A DNA stretch of 40,334 nt from Candidatus Dadabacteria bacterium (GTDB lineage: Bacteria > Desulfobacterota_D > UBA1144 > Nemesobacterales > Nemesobacteraceae), in contig VXTZ01000007.1 in assembly GCA_009837205.1 (NCBI GenBank), positions 1-40,334 on the forward strand, given 5' to 3'. A program made the translations under genes and the position numbers. This document shows positions 19,105 through 28,354 of the stretch, in pieces (positions within the stretch are counted from its first letter, which is position 1; every line of letters begins with the position of its first letter). The notes beneath the pieces are model-generated. The model was not told where the DNA came from. It was given only the letters and a program-made list of their open reading frames with translations, and did no database searches.

Positions 19105-19402
19105 CCCAGTCCTCCATGACGCATTCCCGTATGGGTTTTCGTGAGTGCTGATATCACTAGCATGATACGCATAGCCGTTGCCGAAACTGCAGGCCGTAAA
19201 GATCTCGATTGTCCCGATTGCAACGAAACCGTAATAATTTCAATTTGCGGCATTTTTTCTCCAATCGCATTGCCAAGGCTGATGGCGATTTCAATACACG
19301 GTTTTATGGCCTGCACTGCAAAATCTGTTTTCTGAGCAGATGAAGCCGATAATTTGCAAAGACAGTGTAACCTATGCCCCAACAGGTTTCACATAAATCT
19401 AA
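19105..19402 (-). other. Region upstream of the carbonic anhydrase
   Basis: No intact gene is visible. Part of the stretch (19105-19239) is the open in-frame extension of the carbonic anhydrase that lacks a start codon. A second minus-strand frame (19382-19101) overlaps it. Its mixed composition looks like a shadow or a frame-shifted relic of the 5' end rather than a separate gene. Confidence 0.4.
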
Positions 19403-19864
19403 TTAGACGGTTCTTGAGTTGTGGTGCAGATAGGATCTGCTCCGTCCGGATTCCAGGTAAAAGCCTTTCTCGTCTTTTCCTGCGTATTTCATTAGTTCGT
19501 AGTAGGCCGCGCTAAGCAGCCTAGCCTCGAATTTCCCGTTCTTTACTCTTACGTAAGGTATGTTCTGCTCGGCTATGGTGAGAGTCGTCAAATCCAGTTC
19601 TTCCCCGGATTCGTCGTTTAACCTTATGGAAAAACCGTTCTCCGTTTTGGTGACCATAGTAACAACAAAAGGGGTATCCTCGCACTCGACGTAAACCCTG
19701 CTCCCTTGTTCTTGAACAAAAAGCTTTCCGTCTGTGTCTATGTCGAGGTTTTTGTTGTTCTCAAGGTATGTCCACCTGTGGGTTATTCTGATCCCGTCGT
19801 GAAACCACCTACCGCGACTGTCTATGAATATTCTGGGCTTTTTGCTCTCTCGTCGGTTTTTCAT
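19403..19864 (-). CDS. DUF1285-like protein
   Basis: A soluble 153-residue protein. The pattern [16 protein letters not shown] at the N-terminus and [10 protein letters not shown] in the middle match the DUF1285 family, whose function is unknown. It has no signal peptide or membrane segment. Its ATG overlaps the end of the yjbQ-family gene by 4 nt (ATGA), so the two are probably one operon. Confidence 0.7.
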   Translation of the reverse strand: MKNRRESKKPRIFIDSRGRWFHDGIRITHRWTYLENNKNLDIDTDGKLFVQEQGSRVYVECEDTPFVVTMVTKTENGFSIRLNDESGEELDLTTLTIAEQNIPYVRVKNGKFEARLLSAAYYELMKYAGKDEKGFYLESGRSRSYLHHNSRTV

Positions 19865-20274
19865 ATCCCGATAGCCTTCACGACCACCCTTTTTCTTCTC
19901 TTGCCGTCAAACTCCCCGTAGAAGATTTCTTGCCAGGGGCCGAGGTCAAGGTCTCCTTCCGTCACGGGAACCACTACCTGATGATGCATGAGGAGATTTT
20001 TCAGATGAGCGTCACCGTTATCTTCCCCGGTGCGGTGATGTTTGTAATCTTCCCTGAAGGGGGAGATGCCTTCAAGCCACTCCCATATGTCCTCAAAAAG
20101 CCCCTGCTCGAGGTCGTTTACGAAGACAGAAGCTGTTATGTGCATCGCGGATACGAGGACAAAACCCTCTGTTATGCCGCTTTGCTGAACTATCTGTCTT
20201 ACCGTCGGAGTTATATGAACGAACTCTCTTTTTTTGTCCGTGTTAAACCAGAGATACTCGGTATGAGATTTCAA
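19861..20274 (-). CDS. YjbQ / UPF0047 family protein
   Basis: A 137-residue protein of the UPF0047 (YjbQ, TIGR00149) family, sometimes annotated as a secondary thiamine-phosphate synthase; the physiological role is not settled. The conserved [21 protein letters not shown], and the [20 protein letters not shown] and [16 protein letters not shown] segments are all present. The start is a TTG at 20274, supported by AAGGAGG with a 6-nt spacing. Confidence 0.9.
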   Translation of the reverse strand: MKSHTEYLWFNTDKKREFVHITPTVRQIVQQSGITEGFVLVSAMHITASVFVNDLEQGLFEDIWEWLEGISPFREDYKHHRTGEDNGDAHLKNLLMHHQVVVPVTEGDLDLGPWQEIFYGEFDGKRRKRVVVKAIGI

Positions 20275-20438
20275 GATGCGCCTCCTTAGCTTTTTCCCTG
20301 TAACTATACTTTGTCCATTGCGGGTTTTCCCGGTTCTGTTTATTTTTTGAGGATTTGTTGTACCCTATCTTGTCTTTTAATTGGTCGAAAATTCCTGCAC
20401 GAGGGTTGCTTGCGCATTTATCAGAGGAAACTTATCAG

Positions 20439-21734
20439 ATGAAGATAGCCGTTATAGGAACGGGTTATGTGGGGCTTGTCACGGGAGCATGTTTAGCGGG
20501 AAGCGGGAACAGCGTTGAGTGCGTCGACATAGATGAAAGCAAAATCGAGAGCCTTCGACGCGCCGAAGTTCCCTTTTTCGAGCCGGGTCTTGATGAGATG
20601 GTGCGCACCAATATAGATGAGGGTAGGCTCTCCTTTACAACCGATATAGCTTCGGCCGTCAGGGAATCCTTTCTTGTATTTATTGCGGTTGGAACTCCTC
20701 AGGCGCAAGACGGCGAAGCGGATATCTCTTCTGTTCTTGAAGTTGCGCGGTCAATAGGGAGTAATCTTAACGGATACAAGATAGTGGTAACCAAAAGTAC
20801 GGTTCCCGTGGGCACTACCGAGAAAGTGCGCGACACTATAAAATCCCTTACGGATCAGGAGTTCGGTGTGGCCTCAAACCCTGAATTTCTCAAGGAAGGA
20901 GCGGCGATTGAGGACTTCCTTAAGCCCGACAGGGTGGTAATAGGAGTTGAGGATGAATCAGTAGGCTCGGTTCTAAGGGAGCTTTACTCTCCCTTTATGA
21001 GGTCTGCCGACAGGACGATAGTGGTTTCCATCCGATCTTCCGAAATGTCAAAGTACGCTTCAAACGCGATGCTTGCCACAAGGATATCGTTTATGAACGA
21101 TATAGCTAACCTGTGCGAACTTCTGGGTGCGAACGTGTCCGAGGTGCGCTCGGTGGTGGGTTCTGATGCGAGGATAGGCAGATATTATCTCTATCCGGGA
21201 ATCGGGTACGGGGGGTCGTGTTTCCCAAAGGACGTAAAAGCTCTTGAGAAAATGGCGCACGGTGTAGGCTATGAATCTAGGGTTGTAGCCGCGGTTGACC
21301 GCGTGAATGCCGCCCAGAGGGGGAGATTCTTCGATAAAATAGCCGGTTTTTTTTCTGATCTTGGAGGAAAAAGAGTTGCCGTGTGGGGAATTTCGTTTAA
21401 GCCCAACACGGATGATATAAGAGAGGCCCCATCACTTTACGTGATAGAAAGGCTTCTTGATGCGGGATGTTCTGTTGCCGTCCACGACCCCGCCGCCATG
21501 GAAAACGCGAGAACCGTATTAGGAGACAGCGTGGATTATTTCGAATCCTACTATGATGCCTGCAGGGGGGCGGACGCCCTTGTGATTCACACCGAGTGGA
21601 GTCAGTACAGACAGCCGAATTTCGAGATGATAAAGGAGCTGATGAAGACCCCTGTGATATTTGATGGAAGAAATATCTATGATCACATGAAACTTGAGGC
21701 CATGGATATCAAGTATTTCGGAATCGGCAGGTAA
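20439..21734 (+). CDS. ugd: UDP-glucose 6-dehydrogenase
   Basis: UDP-glucose dehydrogenase, 431 residues, making UDP-glucuronate from UDP-glucose with two NAD+ for capsule, exopolysaccharide or LPS sugars. It begins MKIAVIGTGYVGLVTGA, the Rossmann NAD site. The catalytic cysteine is Cys261 in GYGGSCFPKDV. The WGISFKPNTDDIREAPS segment marks the UDP-binding C-terminal domain. The start at 20439 is chosen because GAGGAAA lies 9 nt before it. The next gene, an epimerase, follows after 31 nt. Confidence 0.96.
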   Translation: MKIAVIGTGYVGLVTGACLAGSGNSVECVDIDESKIESLRRAEVPFFEPGLDEMVRTNIDEGRLSFTTDIASAVRESFLVFIAVGTPQAQDGEADISSVLEVARSIGSNLNGYKIVVTKSTVPVGTTEKVRDTIKSLTDQEFGVASNPEFLKEGAAIEDFLKPDRVVIGVEDESVGSVLRELYSPFMRSADRTIVVSIRSSEMSKYASNAMLATRISFMNDIANLCELLGANVSEVRSVVGSDARIGRYYLYPGIGYGGSCFPKDVKALEKMAHGVGYESRVVAAVDRVNAAQRGRFFDKIAGFFSDLGGKRVAVWGISFKPNTDDIREAPSLYVIERLLDAGCSVAVHDPAAMENARTVLGDSVDYFESYYDACRGADALVIHTEWSQYRQPNFEMIKELMKTPVIFDGRNIYDHMKLEAMDIKYFGIGR

Positions 21735-21765
21735 TGAGAATAGACTGGGAGCGGTCTTTACCATC

Positions 21766-22752
21766 ATGAATATAATCGTTTCGGGTTGCGCAGGATTTAT
21801 AGGCGCCAAAGTGTGCGAGCTTCTTCTTGAGCGTGGAGATCTGGTTTTCGGGCTCGACAACATGTCCGATGCTTATGACGTGAGACTCAAGCATCACAGG
21901 CTTGAAACTCTCAGAAAGTTTGAAAGATTCAGTTTTTTCGAATGCGACATATCGGACAATCCCAAACTTCTTTCTGTGTGCGAGGAAATAAAGACTTTTT
22001 GCGGGGGCGGCCGAATTGGCTGCGTTATTAACCTCGCGGCCCGTGCCGGAGTTCGCCAGAGCATTGAGAATCCCTGGATATATTACTCTACCAACGTGAC
22101 TGGAACCCTTAATCTCCTTGAGTTCTGCCGCTCAGAAGGAATAGGCAAGTTCGTGCTCGCTTCGACTTCAAGCGTTTACGGGGAAAACGAAATCCCCTTC
22201 AAGGAGGATATGAAGACCGATTATCAGCTTTCTCAATACGCATCCTCGAAGAAATCGGCCGAAGGCCTTTGCTCGGTTTACAACTCTCTTTACGGAATAG
22301 ATATCTCGGTGCTTCGCTACTTTACGGTTTACGGTCCCGCAGGAAGACCAGACATGAGCGTTTTTCGGTTCATAAAGTGGATAAATGAGGGAGAGGAAAT
22401 AGTAATACTCGGCGACGGAGAACAGAAAAGGGACTTTACCTACGTTGACGATATTGCGGCGGGTACTGTCTTGGCGATAAAGAATTTGGGCTTTGAGATA
22501 ATAAACCTCGGAAGCGCGGAATCTATCTCCCTAAACGAAATCATAGACGTAATAGAACGCAGGACCGGCAAAAAAGCTAAAATTACTTGCAGCGCCCCGC
22601 ATCCTTCCGATATCAGGGTTACCTTGGCAAGTATAGACAAGGCGAAAAAGATTTTAGGCTGGGAGCCTTGCTTTGATATTGAGGCCGGTATTGAAAACTC
22701 GCTTAGGTGGTATAATGCCAACGAGGCTCTTGTACGGAGTATAGAAGTTTGA
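21766..22752 (+). CDS. NAD-dependent epimerase, probably UDP-glucuronate 4-epimerase
   Basis: Extended short-chain dehydrogenase/reductase of 328 residues. The NAD site is GCAGFIG (7-13). The catalytic pair is Tyr158 and Lys162 in YASSK, and the serines before VYGE complete the triad. The early DNMSDAYDVRLKHHRL stretch resembles UDP-glucuronate 4-epimerases. With ugd just upstream this predicts UDP-glucose to UDP-glucuronate to UDP-galacturonate. A UDP-glucose 4-epimerase or UDP-xylose-type enzyme is less likely. I take the ATG at 21766, where homology begins. Confidence 0.88.
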   Translation: MNIIVSGCAGFIGAKVCELLLERGDLVFGLDNMSDAYDVRLKHHRLETLRKFERFSFFECDISDNPKLLSVCEEIKTFCGGGRIGCVINLAARAGVRQSIENPWIYYSTNVTGTLNLLEFCRSEGIGKFVLASTSSVYGENEIPFKEDMKTDYQLSQYASSKKSAEGLCSVYNSLYGIDISVLRYFTVYGPAGRPDMSVFRFIKWINEGEEIVILGDGEQKRDFTYVDDIAAGTVLAIKNLGFEIINLGSAESISLNEIIDVIERRTGKKAKITCSAPHPSDIRVTLASIDKAKKILGWEPCFDIEAGIENSLRWYNANEALVRSIEV

Positions 22753-22790
22753 TACGCTGCAGTGGCCTTGGGGAATGGTTTACATCGGTA

Positions 22791-22818
22791 TTGACAGATT
22801 CCATAGACTTTTTATAAG
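22791..22818 (+). promoter_or_regulatory. Sigma-70 promoter of topA-recG
   Basis: TTGACA (22791-22796, perfect) and TATAAG (22813-22818, 5 of 6) are 16 nt apart. They lie 33-60 nt before the topA start, in the 98-nt gap after the epimerase. Confidence 0.65.
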
Positions 22819-22850
22819 ATTTAGACAGATTTTGTGGAACAACTATTTTC

Positions 22851-25100
22851 ATGGCTAAATCTCTTGTCATAGTCGAATCTCCTTCAAAGGCGAGAACAAT
22901 AAAGAAGTATCTCGGCCGGGATTTCCGCGTGGAAGCCTCTTCGGGACATCTCGTAGATCTTCCGAGCAGCAGTCTCGGGGTGGATATCCAAAACGATTTC
23001 AAGCCCAAATATACGGTCATAAAGGGCAAAACCAAGTATCTTGAGAATCTGAAAAAAGCGTCGCGGGACGCGGAAAAAGTGTATCTTGCCTCCGACCCGG
23101 ACAGAGAAGGGGAAGCGATTGCGTGGCACATCGCAAACCGCCTTAATCTCTGGGACAAGGTCCACAGGGTTCTTATACACGAAATAACGGAAGTGGGCGT
23201 AAGGGAATCAATGAGTAGACCCCTTGCTATTAACACAGACCGCTTTGAATCTCAGCAGGCGAGAAGAATTCTTGACAGAATCGTCGGCTACAAGGTGAGT
23301 CCTGTTCTTTGGAAGAAGGTTAAAAAGGGACTGAGCGCCGGAAGGGTGCAGAGCGTTGCTCTCAGATTCGTCGTTGACAGGGAAAGGGAGATTCAGAATT
23401 TCAAGCCACGGGAATACTGGACCCTTGACGCGCTTGTTAAGAGGATTGTGGATCCCGATGCGGATGCCTTTACGGCTTCGCTCCATATGTTCCGGGGGAA
23501 AAAAGCCAAGATTGAAAATGCTCAGCAGTCAGAAGAAATAGTTTCTGCGCTTTCAGGAAAGGATTTTGCCGTAGGGAAGATCGAAAGGAAAGAACGTAAA
23601 AGAAACCCTCTTCCCCCTTTCATAACAAGCACCCTTCAGCAGGATTCCTCGAAAAAATACCGCTTCTCTGTGAAAAAAACTATGCTGGTTGCCCAAGGGC
23701 TCTACGAGGGGGTTGAACTTGGAAGTAAGGGGCCCGTAGGACTTATAACTTACATGAGGACCGATTCGGTGAGGGCTTCTGATAACGCCATAGCAGAAGC
23801 AAGGGGATTCATATCCGAGAATTACGGAGGGGGTTACGTGCCGAGGCGTCCGAACACTTTTAAGATAAAAAAATCTGCACAGGACGCCCATGAATGCATA
23901 AGGCCCACTTTTCCCTCAAGGCGTCCGGAAGACCTAAAGAAGTTTCTCACAGAAGACCAGTACAAGCTTTATTCCCTTATATGGAAAAGGTTCATTGCTT
24001 CGCAGATGTCTCCGGCTGTGTACGACCAGACTCGTGTTGACATCACAGCGGGTGAAGCCGTTTTTAGGGCCACTGGCAACGTGATGAAGTTTCCGGGTTT
24101 TACAGCCGCCTACGAGGAGGCAACTGAAAAAGAAGAAACCAGCGATACTGATAAGAACTCGAAAAGAGACCAGAACAAACGGCTTCCCGAGCTTTCTGAA
24201 AAAGATATTCTTTCTCTTTTGAAGCTTGACCCCAAGCAGCATTTCACTCAGCCGCCGCCCAGGTATTCGGAGAGTTCGCTCGTGAAGGAGCTTGAGGAAA
24301 AAGGTATCGGACGACCCTCGACCTACGCTTCCATCCTTTCGACAATACAGGACAGGGGATACGCCGAACGGCAGAAGGCAAGGTTCGTTCCGACTCCCTT
24401 GGGCTTCTCCGTGAACGATTTTCTGGTGGAGGGTTTCCCGGGAATAATGAACGAGGAGTTTACGGCCCGGATGGAAAGCGATCTTGACAGGGTGGAAGAA
24501 GGCGAAGTTCACTGGGTTGAGCTGCTGCGGGGTTTTTACGACGGGTTTTCAAAGAGCGTGACTAGGGCCGAGGAGGAAATCGAGGGGCGCAAGTTGGAGA
24601 TTCCGACCGATATAGAATGCGACAAGTGCGGATCTTCGATGGTTATAAGGGAAGGGCGGTACGGGCAGTTCCTTTCCTGCTCTAGATATCCTGAATGTAA
24701 GAACGCGAAGGACTTTATAAGGGCGGAGGATGGAGAGATTATTGTGGGCAAGAAAACCGACCCCGAGATCTGCGATGATATAGAATGCGACAAATGCGGG
24801 GCTCCCATGGCGATAAAAGAAGGGCGCTATGGGCAGTTTCTTTCCTGTTCAAGGTATCCCGATTGTAAAAATCCCAAGGAATTCACGAGGCAGGACGGCA
24901 GGATCGTCATAAAGCAGAAGGAACCTCCCGAGGTCCGTGAAGATATAAAATGCGAGAAATGCGGTAAACCCATGGTTGTTCGCCGCAGCAGCCGCGGGCG
25001 CTTTCTCGGCTGCAGTGGTTATCCGAAATGCAAAAGCACCCTCAACCTCGATAAAGACGGCAACATAGTTAGAAAAGCCACTAAAGCGGAAAAAGTCTGA
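22851..25100 (+). CDS. topA: DNA topoisomerase I
   Basis: Type IA topoisomerase of 749 residues that relaxes negative supercoils. The TOPRIM domain has Glu9 (IVESPSKA) and SDPDREGE (81-88). The active-site tyrosine is Tyr301 in GLITYMRTDS. The C-terminus has three four-cysteine zinc ribbons (about residues 588-720). The first two are near copies of each other at both DNA and protein level (IECDKCG, then EGRYGQFLSCSRYP), and the third (IKCEKCG, RGRFLGCSGYP) is more diverged. A strong promoter lies just upstream, and recG follows after 6 nt. Confidence 0.97.
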   Translation: MAKSLVIVESPSKARTIKKYLGRDFRVEASSGHLVDLPSSSLGVDIQNDFKPKYTVIKGKTKYLENLKKASRDAEKVYLASDPDREGEAIAWHIANRLNLWDKVHRVLIHEITEVGVRESMSRPLAINTDRFESQQARRILDRIVGYKVSPVLWKKVKKGLSAGRVQSVALRFVVDREREIQNFKPREYWTLDALVKRIVDPDADAFTASLHMFRGKKAKIENAQQSEEIVSALSGKDFAVGKIERKERKRNPLPPFITSTLQQDSSKKYRFSVKKTMLVAQGLYEGVELGSKGPVGLITYMRTDSVRASDNAIAEARGFISENYGGGYVPRRPNTFKIKKSAQDAHECIRPTFPSRRPEDLKKFLTEDQYKLYSLIWKRFIASQMSPAVYDQTRVDITAGEAVFRATGNVMKFPGFTAAYEEATEKEETSDTDKNSKRDQNKRLPELSEKDILSLLKLDPKQHFTQPPPRYSESSLVKELEEKGIGRPSTYASILSTIQDRGYAERQKARFVPTPLGFSVNDFLVEGFPGIMNEEFTARMESDLDRVEEGEVHWVELLRGFYDGFSKSVTRAEEEIEGRKLEIPTDIECDKCGSSMVIREGRYGQFLSCSRYPECKNAKDFIRAEDGEIIVGKKTDPEICDDIECDKCGAPMAIKEGRYGQFLSCSRYPDCKNPKEFTRQDGRIVIKQKEPPEVREDIKCEKCGKPMVVRRSSRGRFLGCSGYPKCKSTLNLDKDGNIVRKATKAEKV

Positions 25101-25106
25101 TTCATT

Positions 25107-27605
25107 ATGCGGGGCGAGCTGGAAAAAATCCTGCATTCTCTGGAAACTCCACTTCTTTTTGCCTCAAGGAATAATTTTTCAAACCTTGACAAGATTCCCG
25201 AACTTGGAGAGGACATAAGGAGAATCTCAACTAGGTTTCTCACGGGAAAGTTTCCAGAGAAAATAAAAACTCCTGTTTCCGCACTCAGAAATTCTTTCTC
25301 CGATTTCAAAGAGCTTACGCGCTCGGAGAAAACAGAAAGGATATCTTCGGCTCTTGCCGTTATTCATGGAATAAGAGGTGCCGCGGCCCGACTGCCCGAA
25401 TCGGATGCTCCGCCACGCTCCCGCGCTCCGCAATCTCGCCAGAAGAAAAAAAACCTCCCTCAAAGCCGGGATAGAGGCTTTTTCGAAAGCGTGGCCGATG
25501 TCCCGGGCATCGGGGCTAAGGCCGCGAGTCTTCTGGCCAAAAGATCCATACGAAGCGTCTACGACCTTCTTTTCTACCGTCCGAGAAAATATGATGACAG
25601 AACAAAGATAACCAGCATCTCGGAGATCGTTCCAGAGGGTTTCTACACGGTAAGAGGCAAGGTTGTTTCTATCGGGGACATAAGAAACAGAAACAGAAAA
25701 TTTTTCCAGGTCTTGCTTTCTGACGGAACGCAGAGACTGAGACTCACCTGGTTTAACTACAATGCCCGCTACCTCAGGGGGATTTTCAAAAAAGAGAGGC
25801 ATTTCATAATTCACGGCAAGGTATCGCTGGCCCCGGGAGGCAGGATTCTTCAGATGATTCATCCTCTTCCCCAGGATATTGAAACAATAGAAGACGAAGA
25901 CGATATCGGAAACCCCCTTCAGTTTGGAAGAATAGTTCCCGTTTACCCGCTTACGGAGGGTCTTACGCAGAAAAGGCTGAGGGAAATAGTAAGAAGCATG
26001 CTCGACGGTTACGCACGGAGCCTCAAAGAGCTGGTCCCGAAGGAAATCCAGGAAAAGCACTATCTTATGGATATGCCCGAAGCCTTGGAGCAAGTACATT
26101 TTCCAAGTGCTGGTTTTCCACCCGTTGATTTTGACGACCCCGTGTCGGTCATGGGTTCGCGGGCTCACAGGACAATAATATTCTTCGAGTTTTTTGTTCT
26201 TCAGCTCGGACTTCTGATGAAGAAACGGAAGGTTGAGCAAAGCAGGGGCTTGTCGTTTGACTCAAGCGGCGTTCTCACGGAAAAACTTCTCCGCTCGCTT
26301 CCTTTCAGTCTCACTTCGGCTCAGGAAAAGGCGGTCTCGGCAATTGCTTCCGATATGGTTTCCCCATGCCCGATGAACAGGCTTCTGCAGGGGGACGTGG
26401 GGAGCGGAAAAACGCTGGTTGCCCTTGTCTCGATGCTCCGTGTGGTTGAGTCCGGCTACCAGGCCGCTCTCATGGTCCCCACGGAAATACTGGCCGAGCA
26501 GCATTTTCGCAACATCAGGCGAATGACCGAAGACATGGGAGTGGAGATTAATCTTCTCAAAAGCGGGCTCACGCGGAAAGAAAAGATCCGGGTTTATGAA
26601 GATATAAAAACCGGGCGTGCCGATATAGTCGTGGGAACCCACGCCCTGATTTCAGAAGGGGTGGAATTCAAGGCCCTGGGGTTTGTCGTAATAGACGAGC
26701 AGCACAGGTTCGGGGTTCTCCAGAGGGCCAAGCTTGTGCACAAGGGAACGGCTCCCGATGTGCTTGTGATGACGGCTACCCCGATTCCGAGAACCCTGGC
26801 CATTACCGTGTATGGGGATCTTGAACTCTCCGTGATCGATGAGCTTCCTCCCTCGAGAAAGAGGATAAATACCTTTGTTCTCAGCGATACGCGGAAAAAC
26901 CGGACATGGTTTTACGATGAGATAAGAAAGAAGCTTGGCGAGGGGCGCCAGGCGTATTTTGTCTATCCGTTCATAGAAGAGTCCGAGAATGAGGATTTCA
27001 GGCATATAAGACATGTGACCAAAATGACGGAAGAGCTTCGCGGAGAGTTCCCCGAATTTCATGTTTCACTTCTTCACGGCAGGATGAAAAGCAAGGAAAG
27101 AGACGGGGTGATGGAGGATTTTCTGGCGAGGCGGTGCGATATCCTGGTTTCCACCACCGTGATAGAGGTCGGGGTCGATGTTCCCAACGCTACTGTAATC
27201 GTCATAGAGAACGCGGAGCGCTTCGGACTCTCGCAGCTTCACCAGATGAGGGGAAGAGTGGGAAGGGGAGAACATGAATCGACCTGCTACGTCCTATATT
27301 CGTTCGCGTCGGGGGAGGATTCCGGGGAGAGGCTGAGGATAATGGGGGAGACTTCAAATGGATTCAGAATTTCCGAGGCTGACCTAGCTAACAGGGGCCC
27401 CGGGGAATTCATGGGCACTAAGCAGTCAGGTGTTCCGGGCTTCAGCTTCGGGAATCTGATCAGGGATTCCGCTCTTTTGAACGAAGCCAGAGAGTCAGCC
27501 CGGGAATTAATAGGCGCAGGGGAAGATCTTGGGAAACACGAAAGCCTCTTCAGACACGTAAGGACTAAGTGGGGTGAAATGCTTGAGCTTGATACGAACT
27601 CATAG
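25107..27605 (+). CDS. recG: ATP-dependent DNA helicase RecG
   Basis: RecG branch-migration helicase, 832 residues, which remodels stalled forks and recombination intermediates. The wedge/OB domain (YTVRGKVVSIGDI) is followed by helicase motif I GDVGSGKT (429-436), DEQH at 530-533, TATPIPRTLA and QMRGRVGRG. The protein is about 140 residues longer than the E. coli enzyme. The extra part is N-terminal (before about 160), is Arg- and Ser-rich near 95-125, and precedes the helix-hairpin-helix-like DVPGIGAKAASLLAK. It starts 6 nt after topA, so the two are co-transcribed. Confidence 0.96.
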   Translation: MRGELEKILHSLETPLLFASRNNFSNLDKIPELGEDIRRISTRFLTGKFPEKIKTPVSALRNSFSDFKELTRSEKTERISSALAVIHGIRGAAARLPESDAPPRSRAPQSRQKKKNLPQSRDRGFFESVADVPGIGAKAASLLAKRSIRSVYDLLFYRPRKYDDRTKITSISEIVPEGFYTVRGKVVSIGDIRNRNRKFFQVLLSDGTQRLRLTWFNYNARYLRGIFKKERHFIIHGKVSLAPGGRILQMIHPLPQDIETIEDEDDIGNPLQFGRIVPVYPLTEGLTQKRLREIVRSMLDGYARSLKELVPKEIQEKHYLMDMPEALEQVHFPSAGFPPVDFDDPVSVMGSRAHRTIIFFEFFVLQLGLLMKKRKVEQSRGLSFDSSGVLTEKLLRSLPFSLTSAQEKAVSAIASDMVSPCPMNRLLQGDVGSGKTLVALVSMLRVVESGYQAALMVPTEILAEQHFRNIRRMTEDMGVEINLLKSGLTRKEKIRVYEDIKTGRADIVVGTHALISEGVEFKALGFVVIDEQHRFGVLQRAKLVHKGTAPDVLVMTATPIPRTLAITVYGDLELSVIDELPPSRKRINTFVLSDTRKNRTWFYDEIRKKLGEGRQAYFVYPFIEESENEDFRHIRHVTKMTEELRGEFPEFHVSLLHGRMKSKERDGVMEDFLARRCDILVSTTVIEVGVDVPNATVIVIENAERFGLSQLHQMRGRVGRGEHESTCYVLYSFASGEDSGERLRIMGETSNGFRISEADLANRGPGEFMGTKQSGVPGFSFGNLIRDSALLNEARESARELIGAGEDLGKHESLFRHVRTKWGEMLELDTNS

Positions 27606-27675
27606 AATATCAATGCAAGAGTTTTTGATCGTTTTCCATTATGCGGCGCGGTGATCTCTGGAGGGTTCCACAAGT

Positions 27676-27966
27676 CTATAATACGGTATCTAAAGATGGT
27701 AGGTGGGCAATCTGCTCGCCCTTTTCGCGTTCGGCGAGCCTTAATTCGTAGAGCTTCTGGAGATTAAGCCAGAATTCTCCAGATGTTCCAAAATAATGGC
27801 CTAACCGTAATGCGGTGTCACCAGTAATTGCGCGACGGCCGTTTAGAATTTCCGTGATATGCGTCGCCGGGACGTCAATTTGGCGGGCTAACTCGGCCGC
27901 ACTCATATCAAGGGCCTCCAGATCTTCACGCAGGGTTTCACCTGGATGGATAGGGCTACGAGTCAT
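27676..27966 (-). CDS. higA: HigA-type antitoxin (XRE family)
   Basis: Antitoxin and DNA-binding repressor of 96 residues. It begins with the family pattern IHPGETLREDLEALDMS. The helix-turn-helix is SAAELARQIDVPATHITEILNGRR, with ITGDTALRLGHYFGTSGEFWLNLQ after it. A good GAGGAG sits 9 nt before the ATG, and overlaps the TGA that would have ended higB. Its toxin partner upstream is broken (see 27978-28152), so this is an orphan antitoxin that may still repress its own promoter. Confidence 0.93.
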   Translation of the reverse strand: MTRSPIHPGETLREDLEALDMSAAELARQIDVPATHITEILNGRRAITGDTALRLGHYFGTSGEFWLNLQKLYELRLAEREKGEQIAHLPSLDTVL

Positions 27967-27977
27967 GGTTTATCTCC

Positions 27978-28152
27978 TCAATGATAATCAACAATCTCAA
28001 CATTAACCGGGCCGGGCCAAGTCACGGATGCTAAGCGCTGCGTCGAGTTGGTCCAGTTTTCGCGAGGCAGCTTGCTCAAATCCAGAGAAAGCTGCAACCC
28101 TGCGCCCACGGTAGAAAGCTTCCGTCCTTTTGTCTTTGAAGCCAGCGATCAT
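27978..28152 (-). pseudogene. higB: higB toxin remnant with an internal deletion
   Basis: From ATG 28152 the frame reads MIAGFKDKRTEAFYRGRRV and continues to LDAALSIRDLARPG, the N-terminal half of a HigB/RelE-like mRNA interferase. It stops at TAA 28003-28005 after 49 residues. The adjacent frame then reads VNVEIVDYH and TGA (27980-27978), the usual C-terminus of HigB. The central segment, which normally carries the RLEALKGDR and SIRINDQWR motifs, is missing, and the join is out of frame. The toxin should therefore be inactive. The remaining piece sits in the usual place just before higA. Confidence 0.8.
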
Positions 28153-28354
28153 TGTGCCTTAGATGCGGCCTATTACGATGTTAAGTTAAACATGTGTTAG
28201 TCGGTCACTTCCTTGCCCAACTCTGCTAACACAAGTCGGATTATACGTTTTCTGGGTCTTAACTTCAATTGATCGGAGGGGGGGGGTCAAAACCTGTCAA
28301 ACGGGGATATTTTCCACCTCAGGTGCCAAGGCCGAATCCAAATGACCCCTCGTC
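28153..28354. other. Intergenic region between higB remnant and sucB
   Basis: No gene is visible. It contains an 8-bp inverted repeat (TGTGTTAG 28193-28200, CTAACACA 28226-28233) and a run of nine G (28278-28286). The promoter of the higBA locus probably lies here, but I cannot point to it. No clear terminator for sucB is visible. Confidence 0.35.

Noticed and set aside
25227-26240. Minus-strand frame of about 337 codons inside recG
   Set aside because: It is a shadow of recG; no start signal, and the sense frame has clear helicase motifs.
28278-28286. Run of nine G as a phase-variation tract
   Set aside because: It lies in non-coding DNA and not at a spacing that would alter a visible promoter; more likely a chance run or a sequencing-prone site.
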